Shown in pieces: positions 27,125 to 35,622 of a stretch of 64,000 bases of DNA. The position numbers were made by a program, and so were the translations under genes. Source of the DNA: Bacillus sp. Marseille-P3661. Its GTDB lineage: Bacteria; Bacillota; Bacilli; Bacillales; Bacillaceae_J. The notes under the pieces are model-generated. The model was not told where the DNA came from. It did not search any database and saw only the letters and a list, made by a program, of their open reading frames with translations. Each line of letters begins with the position of its first letter. The first letter of the stretch is position 1. The stretch lies in contig NZ_LT965957.1 in assembly GCF_900240995.1 (NCBI RefSeq), positions 25,527 through 89,526 on the forward strand, given 5' to 3'.

Positions 27125-28534
27125 TTATGCTGTCATGTTAATTTTCTTCTTTTTAGGACGCCAATATAATGCAGATGTTAATAACGAAACGAAAGCAGTT
27201 CCCCAAAAGATACTTTGAATTAAAAATAAAAGCGCACTATAAGATTCCTCAGCTAAGGCCATTCCCTCAACTGGCAGAACGGTTCCTAAGACCCCAACAG
27301 AAATCGAAACAGCAATTAATCTGCCAAACGTATTAAGAATTGAACGTGTTGCCGCCACTACACCGCGGTGTTCAGGTGTCGCAATATTCATAATAGCCTT
27401 TGTATTTGGTGCTTGGAATACCCCTGAACCTAGACCAATCACCGCTAATGCAAATAAAATATAAAAAATACTGCTCTCTATTTGTACAAGTCCTAATAAG
27501 AAGGAGCCAATCGTTACTAAAAATATGCCGATAATCGATAACAGTTTAGAGCCGAAACGGTCAGCCAGTTTACCGCTAATGGGTCCAGAGATAGCTAGTA
27601 ATAGCGGCATTGGAATCAGTAGTAAGGATGCCGTAAACGGATGCATTCCTTTTAAACTTTGAAGAAAAATGACCATAACAAACATAATTGCCGATTGCGC
27701 AAAGCTATTCGTAAACGTTGCGATGTTTGCGATCGAATAAATTCTATTTTTAAATAAATCTGTTTGGATGATTGGGTCTTCCGCTTTATTTTCTACCAAA
27801 ATAAAGACTATCAAGCAAACGAAAGATAATAGCAGTAAAGACATAATCGAAAGAGCACCCCAGTTACTCGGCAGTGCATATGTTAGTGTAAACAAAATTG
27901 AAATAAGGAAAAGCAGTAGCACAAATGTGCCACGGAAATCAATTTTTTTATAATTAAAGGATGATGGCTGCTGTGGAAAGTTAAAGAATACAGACACTAA
28001 AATAAACAAGAATATCGGAACATTAAACCAAAAAATGAAATGCCAACTAAATAGCAATAAAAATCCACCAATAATCGGCCCGCATACAGCTCCTATAGCT
28101 AAGGACATTGCCACTATCCCTAGGTTTTTGCCAAGATTATTATCATCAGCAAAAATATCCGTTACGATAGGTATCGTATTCGAGAGAATAATCGCTCCTC
28201 CTATACCTTGAATGATCCGTGCAACAATTAACCACTCCACACTATTCATAAAGCCTGCAAACAAAGCTGAAGCCATAAAAAATGTAAGCCCGGTCATATA
28301 CGTTTTTTTTCTTCCTAGCTGATCCGAAAGTTTTCCGGCAAATAGCAGAAACAATGTCGTGGAAATCATAAAACTCGTAATAATCCAACTTGCCGTCTCT
28401 AATGATGTGTGAAGTTCATTTACCATGGTCGGAATCGCAATATTTAGCGAACCATTATTTAATGTGACAACTCCCGCACCTAAGCACGTTGTAAATAAAA
28501 CAAATTTCTTGTTTTTATAACTATCGTTAGCCAA
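27125..28534 (-). CDS. MFS drug transporter, DHA2 family
   Basis: 469 residues, predicted fourteen helices. Motifs: LNNGSLNIAIPTM in helix 1, GKLSDQLGRKKTYM (motif A), RIIQGIGGAIILSNT, and GPIIGGFLL (motif C, antiporter type). It starts at TTG 28534 with GGTGA upstream. It lies 63 bases upstream of the RND gene on the same strand, so the two pumps may be co-expressed. Substrates cannot be told from sequence. Confidence 0.88.
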   Translation of the reverse strand: MANDSYKNKKFVLFTTCLGAGVVTLNNGSLNIAIPTMVNELHTSLETASWIITSFMISTTLFLLFAGKLSDQLGRKKTYMTGLTFFMASALFAGFMNSVEWLIVARIIQGIGGAIILSNTIPIVTDIFADDNNLGKNLGIVAMSLAIGAVCGPIIGGFLLLFSWHFIFWFNVPIFLFILVSVFFNFPQQPSSFNYKKIDFRGTFVLLLFLISILFTLTYALPSNWGALSIMSLLLLSFVCLIVFILVENKAEDPIIQTDLFKNRIYSIANIATFTNSFAQSAIMFVMVIFLQSLKGMHPFTASLLLIPMPLLLAISGPISGKLADRFGSKLLSIIGIFLVTIGSFLLGLVQIESSIFYILFALAVIGLGSGVFQAPNTKAIMNIATPEHRGVVAATRSILNTFGRLIAVSISVGVLGTVLPVEGMALAEESYSALLFLIQSIFWGTAFVSLLTSALYWRPKKKKINMTA

Positions 28535-28699
28535 TTTTATTCACCACTTTTTTCATACTGATATAATTTATGCTGTAATTCCTAGCTTTAGAGTATCAAG
28601 GTAAATATAAGTAAGAACTTGAACCTTGAAGACCACTAGCTTGTGATGGCATGTTTATTTGAGGTATTTTGAGGAATGAAACCGTCTATAAAGGAGAGA

Positions 28700-28723
28700 G
28701 GGTGTCAGAAATTAAGGACACCC
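28700..28723 (-). terminator. Hairpin at the 3' end of the tricarboxylate operon
   Basis: GGGTGTC, ten-base loop, GACACCC, just past the last gene of the module A operon. On the minus strand a pyrimidine-rich CTCTCTCCTTT follows, so termination is plausible though not strong. Confidence 0.5.
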
Positions 28724-28740
28724 ATTTGGAAGTTGCTTAA

Positions 28741-29883
28741 CTAAATCGAGGACCATAGTATCACGCTACCATCCTCTTCCACAAGTACAAGTGCTGATAA
28801 GATCACATTTTCATCATTTTGATTCGTAAGACCAGCATGTATAGAATAAATAGACCCTGTTTTTACTTTCTCCACAGCAGAGGAAGTTTGAATGACAGGT
28901 GTTTCACTAATTGACAGCCCGATTGCATGACCATAACCTCCTTGCACAAGCGGATGCAAGGAATAAGGAGCGATCTTCTGATCTGCACCACGCACTATAT
29001 CTGCAATTGGAACATCTTTTTGTAGCGACGTTTTAAGGTAAAATAATAATTCGGTCGCTTTTTGATAGATGTATGGATTTTCATTTGCGATTGTTACAAA
29101 TCCTTCCGCCCAGTATCCAAGAAATTCAACCGCCATATAAGCAATCGCTGTATGTGTATGCACCTTCCCAACTAATTCCTCAAAAGGTCGTAATGTTTTC
29201 CCTTCATCCAAGCTAAATAATAATCTTACATCTTGTGCACCTTTTAAGCGAGCGACTCTTTCCGCTTCGGTAACGGCTGCTATAATATCACCGCTGTTTC
29301 GATAAACGATTTTAAGCTCTTCAACTGCTAAACGGAGAATTTCACTCGCGGCCTCCATCGTACTTACTTCACGCGGCCGTTTCTGTTCAAGAATTTGTCT
29401 AAAAAATTCGTCCATATCTTTGAATTCATTCGTTTGGCAGGCATCCACTATATCTTGGTATAAAGATGCTCGCATTATATCTTTATTACATATACCGATT
29501 GCAGCATTAGCCTTACCTACTGTTATATTTTCTAAAAATGATGAGATTTCAGCTTTTAATTTTTTAGTTGAGCGAATATCCTCAAGCCATGTGAGTGCTT
29601 GGACAGCTGGAATATCACGTGTTCCCGCTACTCCAGCTAATAAGCAAGGCTGCCCTTTAGCTGGAATCAAAATTAACGCATGACTATGTTTAGGAATATA
29701 ATTTGTTAGATAACATAATTCAGAATAATCTCGTACGCTGCCATAGACAATTAATACATCTAACTCGTGACGTACCATCATTTTTTGAACATTTTCAAGT
29801 CTTTCTGCAAACTCTTCAACTGGTAGGTAAGTAGAGTCTAATTGTGTATACCCATGTAAAACGACTGGATGCATGGTTCTCAT
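28741..29883 (-). CDS. M24-fold (creatinase/aminopeptidase-like) protein, metal ligands absent
   Basis: 380 residues. N-terminal creatinase-like domain (FAERLENVQKMMVRHELDVL, YLTNYIPKHSHALILIP) and a C-terminal pita-bread domain of the M24 type. The usual ligand set is not conserved: the first two Asp positions are lost, the histidine remains in GGYGHAIGLSISETP, and the fourth ligand Glu is His in YSIHAGL. A classic dinuclear-metal peptidase is therefore unlikely; a creatinase-like hydrolase or another chemistry fits better. GGAGG precedes the ATG. It is the last gene of the operon. It is a distant paralogue of the preceding gene. Confidence 0.75.
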   Translation of the reverse strand: MRTMHPVVLHGYTQLDSTYLPVEEFAERLENVQKMMVRHELDVLIVYGSVRDYSELCYLTNYIPKHSHALILIPAKGQPCLLAGVAGTRDIPAVQALTWLEDIRSTKKLKAEISSFLENITVGKANAAIGICNKDIMRASLYQDIVDACQTNEFKDMDEFFRQILEQKRPREVSTMEAASEILRLAVEELKIVYRNSGDIIAAVTEAERVARLKGAQDVRLLFSLDEGKTLRPFEELVGKVHTHTAIAYMAVEFLGYWAEGFVTIANENPYIYQKATELLFYLKTSLQKDVPIADIVRGADQKIAPYSLHPLVQGGYGHAIGLSISETPVIQTSSAVEKVKTGSIYSIHAGLTNQNDENVILSALVLVEEDGSVILWSSI

Positions 29884-29953
29884 TCTTTAGGCCTCCTTTA
29901 ATAGATTGTGATCTATTGAACGTAATCTCTCAATTTTTTACTAATCTAGTATC

Positions 29954-31069
29954 TTATATTTCTAAAATTTCTAGTGAAGGCACCCAGTTACTATATGATT
30001 TTGCTCCATCTGGGGTAATAACAACCGATTCACCACATAGGAGATATCCCGTCTCAGGGATGTATTGATTAGGATGGATAACAAAAAACATCCCTTCTTC
30101 TAAGACAGTATGATTATCAAGAGAAACATCACCTGGTAAGATTGAACTTAAACCTAAGCCATGCCCCCGAACTCTCATATATGGAGGGTGGCAATACTTG
30201 CCATACCCAGCCTTTTCAATGGGTTCATTCATTACCTGAACTAAAGTCGACATCTTTTCACCAGGAACCGCTGCTTTAATACCACGGTCTAAGGCTTCAG
30301 TTAATAAACTATACTTTTCCTTTAATAGATTAATTTGTTCCTTGTTCGAACTGCCTAAAACAACAGAACGGCATACTTGAGAAAATTGTCCTTTTACACT
30401 CGGTGAAATTTCCGCTAGAATAATATCTCCTGGTTCTAGTGCATGATTACTAGGTGTCCGCACTGAACGATTATGATTAGAAGCGCTCATTAGCAGGAAG
30501 TTATCATCAGCACCTAGTGATCTCATATAATAATCAATTTCACCTGCTAGCTCATATTCCGTAACACCAGGTCTAGCTACTTCTAATAATCGTTCATAAC
30601 CACGTTCAGCGATCCATGTAGCTTTTTCTGCAAGCTGAAGCTCTGTTGTCGTTTTTGTTGCACATATATTTATAATAGTTTGATCAACTTGCTTGATATC
30701 ATTACCAATGACCTCATGAAATCTTCGGTAAGATTTTAAGCTTAAGCTGTGTAAGCCAACAAAGCCTGTTTTCTCAAGTGAAATTTCTTTATTCTTAACG
30801 CCCTCAAGAAACGTACCCATTAAATCATTGGTACCAATGACTTCTCTCTCTCCGGCTCTATTTGCATCCCATTCCGGTGTTATGATAAGTTTTGATGTCC
30901 CGTCAGAGTACAACAAGTACATACACTCGCTTAGGGGCTTAAAGCCGCTTAGCATGAAAACAAAATTAGGTTCTAAAAATGTATGAATTCCATCAAAATA
31001 AGCAACTAAACAATCAATCTGTAAATCATCCATCTTGGCTAACACATGTTTCAAACGTTGAGATTCCAA
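29954..31069 (-). CDS. M24-fold (creatinase-like) hydrolase, altered metal site
   Basis: 371 residues from TTG 31069, chosen because AAGGAG lies eight bases upstream (the GTG at 31078 is too close to it). N-terminal creatinase domain about 1-135, then the M24 domain. Ligand positions: AEISPSVKGQFSQV, where DxG and SD would give the two Asp ligands (Glu and Gln here); histidine kept in RGHGLGLSS; VIHPNQY, where Glu becomes His; final Glu kept in CGESVVIT. This resembles the metal-free creatinase branch. It probably cleaves a C-N or C-C bond in the pathway of this operon, but the substrate is unknown. Confidence 0.78.
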   Translation of the reverse strand: MESQRLKHVLAKMDDLQIDCLVAYFDGIHTFLEPNFVFMLSGFKPLSECMYLLYSDGTSKLIITPEWDANRAGEREVIGTNDLMGTFLEGVKNKEISLEKTGFVGLHSLSLKSYRRFHEVIGNDIKQVDQTIINICATKTTTELQLAEKATWIAERGYERLLEVARPGVTEYELAGEIDYYMRSLGADDNFLLMSASNHNRSVRTPSNHALEPGDIILAEISPSVKGQFSQVCRSVVLGSSNKEQINLLKEKYSLLTEALDRGIKAAVPGEKMSTLVQVMNEPIEKAGYGKYCHPPYMRVRGHGLGLSSILPGDVSLDNHTVLEEGMFFVIHPNQYIPETGYLLCGESVVITPDGAKSYSNWVPSLEILEI

Positions 31070-31105
31070 AGACTCCACTCCTTGTTAACACAAATAATAA
31101 ACTTC

Positions 31106-32380
31106 TTAGATTTTTACTTCATTTAATATATCCTGTGGATTCGTAATAACACCAGTTACTGCAGTAGCAGCGGCAACAGCAGGACTTGCTAGATAGATTT
31201 CAGAGTCATAGCTCCCCATACGGCCACGGAAATTACGGTTCGCAGTCGACAGTGTTACCTCTCCTGGTGCCATTGCACCGCCATCACCCGCACATGATCC
31301 GCAGCCTGGATTTGTAAACAATGCCCCAGCCTCTAGAAATGTAGTATAAATACCTTCCTTTATTATTCGGTCTAATGTTTTTTTAGAAGCTGGAGTCACG
31401 ATTAATCTAACACCCTTTTTTACTTTACGCCCTTTTAGATAACGGGCTGCCACTACAAAATCATCAAATTTAGCATTGGCACATGATCCAATAAACACTT
31501 GATTAACCGGTGTTCCAGCAATTTCGTCAATTGTTTTAACATTATCAACTGTATGTGGACAAGAAACATATGGTACTAGCGTCGGACCATCAATCTCAAT
31601 TACTCGTATATAATTAGCATCTGGGTCAGGATGTATTTCATCATAATCAGCAGGTGTTAAACCGCTTTGAGCGAGAAAGCTGCGAACCACATCGTCTGGT
31701 GGAACATAGCTGCATTTCGCCCCTAGTTCCATCGCAAGATTACAAAGTGTCATTCTCTCTGAAACAGAAAGACTTTCAACATATGAACCATGAAATTCAA
31801 TCGAACAATAAGTCGCTCCATCTGCAGTTAAATCACCAATTAATTTCAACATAATATCTTTGGCACTAACTCCCTCTGCAAGAGGACCATTGATGACAAC
31901 TTTTATCGTTTCAGGAACCTTCATCCATAACTCACCAGTTACCCATGTAGCTGTAATCTCACTAAACCCTACTCCCGTACCAAAAGCACCAAGTGCACCG
32001 TAAATCGTAGAATGTGAATCTGTTCCAATTATCACATCGCCTGGACGAATATTGCCTTCTTCCATTAACACAATATGTGCAATACCAGCATCCACATCAT
32101 AGAACTTTTTAATGCCTTCTCTTTCAGCAAATTCTCTACAAAGCTGCTGATGCTTTGCTTGTTTCTCCGTTTTAGCAGGCGATATATGATCCAACACGAT
32201 TGCAATCCGATCTCGATCATAAATTCGTTTATGTTGGAGTTTTTCGTATGTTTCTATACAGCGCCAGCTTGCAATATGGCTCATATATAAATTTGGAAAT
32301 ACGTTTAAAATTTGGCCTGCCCTCGCTTCTTCAACACCACTTGCACGCGCTAATGCTTTCTCAGCAAATGTTTTTCCCAC
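31106..32380 (-). CDS. LeuC/DmdA-type hydro-lyase large subunit
   Basis: 424 residues, the length of archaeal-type LeuC proteins. Fe-S cysteines: C300 in FIGSCANAKFDDF, C360 and C363 in NPGCGSCAGDGG, the three ligands of an aconitase-type 4Fe-4S cluster. Substrate-binding motifs GTDSHSTIYGALGAFGTG are present. Starts at GTG 32380 with GGAGG upstream. The small subunit is encoded upstream in the same operon. The family covers isopropylmalate isomerase, homoaconitase and 2,3-dimethylmalate dehydratase; location away from leuAB argues for a catabolic role. Confidence 0.88.
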   Translation of the reverse strand: MGKTFAEKALARASGVEEARAGQILNVFPNLYMSHIASWRCIETYEKLQHKRIYDRDRIAIVLDHISPAKTEKQAKHQQLCREFAEREGIKKFYDVDAGIAHIVLMEEGNIRPGDVIIGTDSHSTIYGALGAFGTGVGFSEITATWVTGELWMKVPETIKVVINGPLAEGVSAKDIMLKLIGDLTADGATYCSIEFHGSYVESLSVSERMTLCNLAMELGAKCSYVPPDDVVRSFLAQSGLTPADYDEIHPDPDANYIRVIEIDGPTLVPYVSCPHTVDNVKTIDEIAGTPVNQVFIGSCANAKFDDFVVAARYLKGRKVKKGVRLIVTPASKKTLDRIIKEGIYTTFLEAGALFTNPGCGSCAGDGGAMAPGEVTLSTANRNFRGRMGSYDSEIYLASPAVAAATAVTGVITNPQDILNEVKI

Positions 32381-32407
32381 GTAAATGCCTCCTTAAATAC
32401 TTGAAAT

Positions 32408-32914
32408 CTATGAGTTGCTAATAGCGTTTTTTTCTAAACTTTTAATAAGACCACCATCATCAATTATTTTTTGCAAACTAGCAGGATAAGGTTCAAATTT
32501 ATATACTTGATCATTGACCTTTATTTCTCCTAAGCTAAAATTAATACTAATTTCATCACCATCTTTAATAATTGCCGCTGCCTCAGGACATTCGACTGCT
32601 CGAAGACCGGTGTTAATTGAGTTACGGAAAAATACTCGAGAAAAGGATTTTGCGACAACTGCCTTTATACCAGCACCTATTAAACAAGTTGCAGCTTGTT
32701 CTCTTGCGCTGCCACAACCAAAATTTTTTCCAGCTACGACTACTTCAGATGCTTTTAATTGAGTTTGCACCTCTTTGCCTAATGGCTCAAAGGCATGCTG
32801 TGCAAGTTCTACAGGATCTATACTAACTAGATAACGCCCAGGTATGATTACATCAGTATCCACACTATCTCCGAAACAAATGCAGCGACCATTCACTACT
32901 TCATTCATAAACAT
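32408..32914 (-). CDS. LeuD/DmdB-type hydro-lyase small subunit
   Basis: 168 residues, the swivelling domain of a split aconitase-family enzyme: SVDTDVIIPGRYLVSIDP, then AGKNFGCGSAREQA, which supplies the catalytic Ser/Arg loop. The substrate loop YLVS resembles isopropylmalate or dimethylmalate enzymes rather than the YLRT form of homoaconitases, hinting at a hydrophobic side group; this is inference. It pairs with the large subunit encoded 27 bases downstream. Confidence 0.85.
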   Translation of the reverse strand: MFMNEVVNGRCICFGDSVDTDVIIPGRYLVSIDPVELAQHAFEPLGKEVQTQLKASEVVVAGKNFGCGSAREQAATCLIGAGIKAVVAKSFSRVFFRNSINTGLRAVECPEAAAIIKDGDEISINFSLGEIKVNDQVYKFEPYPASLQKIIDDGGLIKSLEKNAISNS

Positions 32915-32956
32915 TTCACTCCCATGTTCATAGCATTGTTTATTTTTAAAGAAAAG

Positions 32957-33008
32957 GGCAGATAGCGGATTCTTTCTGAAACCTATATTTCTACTCTAAC
33001 TACCTGCC
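32957..33008 (-). promoter_or_regulatory. Stem-loop after the TctC gene
   Basis: GGCAGGTAG and CTATCTGCC (8 of 9 pairs) enclose about 34 bases, followed on the minus strand by CTTTTCTTT. It sits between the binding protein gene and leuD-like gene, where a partial terminator or RNA-stabilising stem would raise binding-protein output over downstream enzymes. Confidence 0.5.
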
Positions 33009-33023
33009 TTATTTAATAAAGTC

Positions 33024-34139
33024 TTACCCAGTAATTATTTTTTGTACTTCTGCGATTACATTTTCAGGTGTTTCTGTGTAGCCTTTAATCATTTCAGCTA
33101 ATTCTTCACCGTTTTTAGGATATAAAAGGATAGATTGTGCTTTATTTTCTTCTAAGAATTCAGGATCTTTCATCATTTCCATGTATGCAGTTCTTAAGAT
33201 ATTAACAATTTCAGGATCTGTATTTGGCGGTGCTACCATTGGTACACCTAATCCTGGTGCTGCCGTTAAGTTTAAAATTTGCACTTGTTCTTCAGACAGG
33301 AAATCTTCTATTTTAGGTACATTCGGACCAACATCAACGGAACCAGAAGTTGCTAAAATTTTCAATTTACCAGATTCTAAATCAGCTTCAGTTATTGCAG
33401 CATGCGCGATTACTGCTCCTTGTACTTCTCCTCGTTCCATCGCTAGTAAAACTCCGCCTGCACCATCATAACCCGTAACAGGCTTTACAGCTGGAGCAAG
33501 TTCTTTATTTAATAAATACGGGATTACATAAGGTGCACCTGTTTTTGTCCATGAACCGAATAAAACCGAATCTTTAGGTGCCGCTTTTAAATCATCAATA
33601 GATTCAAGACCAGATTTTCCTGATACAACTAGAACCATATCACCTGAACCAGAATTTCCAATCCATTCAAATTCATTTAAATCATAATTTACAGATTCCT
33701 GATTTAATACATCAGAGCTCACCCAGTTTGCACGTCCAGGCAATGCAATCGTTAGACCATCTGGTTTTGTATCATTGAACATGACATTTGCTGCTGAAAT
33801 ACCGCCGCCGCCCGGTAAATTTTTAACGATAATTTTAGGATTTCCCGGTAAATATTTCGGTAGATGTTTAGCAACGATTCGACCTTCCGTATCTGTACCA
33901 CCACCAGGAGCATAACCGATGATCATTGTAATCGTTTCACCCTCATAAGTGAATCCAGCCGTTTCTTTACTACCTTCCTCATTGCTAGTACCACTTTCAC
34001 TTTCTGTATTAGCTGATTCTTGATTAGAAGAATTTTCTGAAGAAGTGGCGTTTTCAGTTCCCCCACATGCGGCCATCATAACTAGAAAAGTTAACGCTAG
34101 TAAAAAAAACATACCCCTTTTTACTAAATTTGCTGACAT
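33024..34139 (-). CDS. TctC/Bug-type tripartite tricarboxylate transporter binding protein
   Basis: 371 residues. Lipoprotein signal ending LVMMAACGG, then a Ser/Thr/Glu-rich linker of some 40 residues, then the Bug fold: GETITMIIGYAPGGGTDTEGR, NLPGGGGISAANVMFN, and GYDGAGGVLLAMERGEVQG. It captures a carboxylate outside the membrane and delivers it to the TctAB fusion encoded two genes upstream. GGAGG precedes the ATG. Ligand specificity cannot be read, since Bug proteins bind many carboxylates. Confidence 0.9.
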   Translation of the reverse strand: MSANLVKRGMFFLLALTFLVMMAACGGTENATSSENSSNQESANTESESGTSNEEGSKETAGFTYEGETITMIIGYAPGGGTDTEGRIVAKHLPKYLPGNPKIIVKNLPGGGGISAANVMFNDTKPDGLTIALPGRANWVSSDVLNQESVNYDLNEFEWIGNSGSGDMVLVVSGKSGLESIDDLKAAPKDSVLFGSWTKTGAPYVIPYLLNKELAPAVKPVTGYDGAGGVLLAMERGEVQGAVIAHAAITEADLESGKLKILATSGSVDVGPNVPKIEDFLSEEQVQILNLTAAPGLGVPMVAPPNTDPEIVNILRTAYMEMMKDPEFLEENKAQSILLYPKNGEELAEMIKGYTETPENVIAEVQKIITG

Positions 34140-34188
34140 TATACATACCTCCTATTGTTTTGTATTCGTCTACCAGTGTTTCTTAACA

Positions 34189-35586
34189 TCATTCAACTTC
34201 TTGTTCCTCTGCTCTTAACAAATTCGTTAACTGCAGAAGTGATTCTAATTTATCAACACTTAATAAAGTGGATAACAGGGTTTCAACTTGCTGAACTGGT
34301 AAAGCTGTTGAAGAAAGCTCACGAAACTTTTTTTGTAATTCAAACGACGTCATCGGATTTTCCGGACAACCTTTTGGGAATAATTCTTTTCCCTCGAAAA
34401 CAGTGCCATCTTTTAATACAAGTCGGACAGTTGCGGAGGAACCAAAAGGAATATCTTCTTTACCATAGACATGTACACGATTGCACCAATTTAAAACCTC
34501 TTGATCTTTTCTTCGCTTTTCCGTATATTGGTACACATTCGTTTCTCTAGATAACAAAGCAATCGCTATGCTATAAGGCAAACTCATTTGTGCATCTAGA
34601 AAACTATCAACCTCTTTTTTTCCAAGCTGCATCGCAGCATGTGTGCTCGTGATGATTTCGATATGCTGTAAGTCTTCCTTTGAAAGATTATTAGTTTCTA
34701 GCAGCTGTAAAAATGCATCTAAAGAGGCATGGATACCACGACAGCAAGCATGTGGTTTAAAACCGGTTGTCATAATTCTGAAGTCTTCACCTAACCCTTT
34801 AGTCAAAACACTCAAATCAATCTTTTCGTCTGCTCCGCCAGTATATGTGCTACAAAACCCACCCCATTCGGCTTCAAAAATATATTTCGGACCTTTAAAG
34901 CCTTTACGTGCAAGGTAAGCCGCTATAATAGCATTTTCAGCCGCTTTTCCAGGATGAAATCTTTTCGTCATGGCACCATCTTCAATAAATGCCCATAACC
35001 CGCCTGTGTATGAACCTGCAATTCCAATAGCTGAGGCAATTTCTTCTTCATTTAATCCTAAAAGATAAGCAACAGCTCCAGCAGCACCTAATGTGCAGCA
35101 CGTCCCCGTTGAGTGCCAGCCTTGTTTCGTATGAAATCTATAGCCACCGACACTTTCAGTTGCTCGTTCTGCGATTTCATAGCCAATTACGATTGCAGTT
35201 AATAAATCTTTTCCATTCGCTCCATGTTCAAGTGCTGCACTTAAGGCTGCAGGAACGATCACAGCCCCTGGATGACCACTGTTTTTACCAAAGTCATCCA
35301 GCTCTCGTGCATGAGCAGCTGTCCCATTTGCCAATGCACTTAATGGAACAGTCGTTTTCTCCTTTGTTCCCCAAACAATCGCATTTCCATTTCCTGAGAA
35401 GTCTTTTAAAGACTCTCGGACGATACTTGCTTCGATAGTGGTTGATCCAAAAATAATCGCACCCATCGTATCAATTAGGGCATAACGTGCCTTCTCAATT
35501 ACATCTGATGGTAGGTCCTCGTAATTAAGATTTCTAATGAATGATGCTAGAGTTTCTGAACAGGTTTGTTTTAAAGCTTTCTCCAA
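34189..35586 (-). CDS. MmgE/PrpD family dehydratase/decarboxylase-like protein
   Basis: 465 residues from TTG 35586, which has GGAGG eight bases upstream; the TTG at 35601 contains this site and is less likely. Conserved blocks: ARYALIDTMGAIIFG, NGTAAHARELDDFGK, GHPGAVIVPAALSAALEHG, GWHSTGTCCTLGAAGAVA, RFHPGKAAENAI and the small C-terminal domain with KGCPENPMT. The family includes 2-methylcitrate dehydratase, cis-aconitate decarboxylase and iminodisuccinate epimerase. In this operon a tricarboxylate or branched dicarboxylate substrate is plausible. It lies between transporter genes. Confidence 0.87.
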   Translation of the reverse strand: MEKALKQTCSETLASFIRNLNYEDLPSDVIEKARYALIDTMGAIIFGSTTIEASIVRESLKDFSGNGNAIVWGTKEKTTVPLSALANGTAAHARELDDFGKNSGHPGAVIVPAALSAALEHGANGKDLLTAIVIGYEIAERATESVGGYRFHTKQGWHSTGTCCTLGAAGAVAYLLGLNEEEIASAIGIAGSYTGGLWAFIEDGAMTKRFHPGKAAENAIIAAYLARKGFKGPKYIFEAEWGGFCSTYTGGADEKIDLSVLTKGLGEDFRIMTTGFKPHACCRGIHASLDAFLQLLETNNLSKEDLQHIEIITSTHAAMQLGKKEVDSFLDAQMSLPYSIAIALLSRETNVYQYTEKRRKDQEVLNWCNRVHVYGKEDIPFGSSATVRLVLKDGTVFEGKELFPKGCPENPMTSFELQKKFRELSSTALPVQQVETLLSTLLSVDKLESLLQLTNLLRAEEQEVE

Positions 35587-35622
35587 TAGTACGTCCTCCA
35601 ATCCCCATTTTATTTAACTGGC

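Noticed and set aside
31106-32914. Leucine biosynthesis isopropylmalate isomerase
   Set aside because: No leuA or leuB nearby, archaeal-type length and catabolic neighbours; a catabolic hydro-lyase is more likely, though substrate remains unproved.
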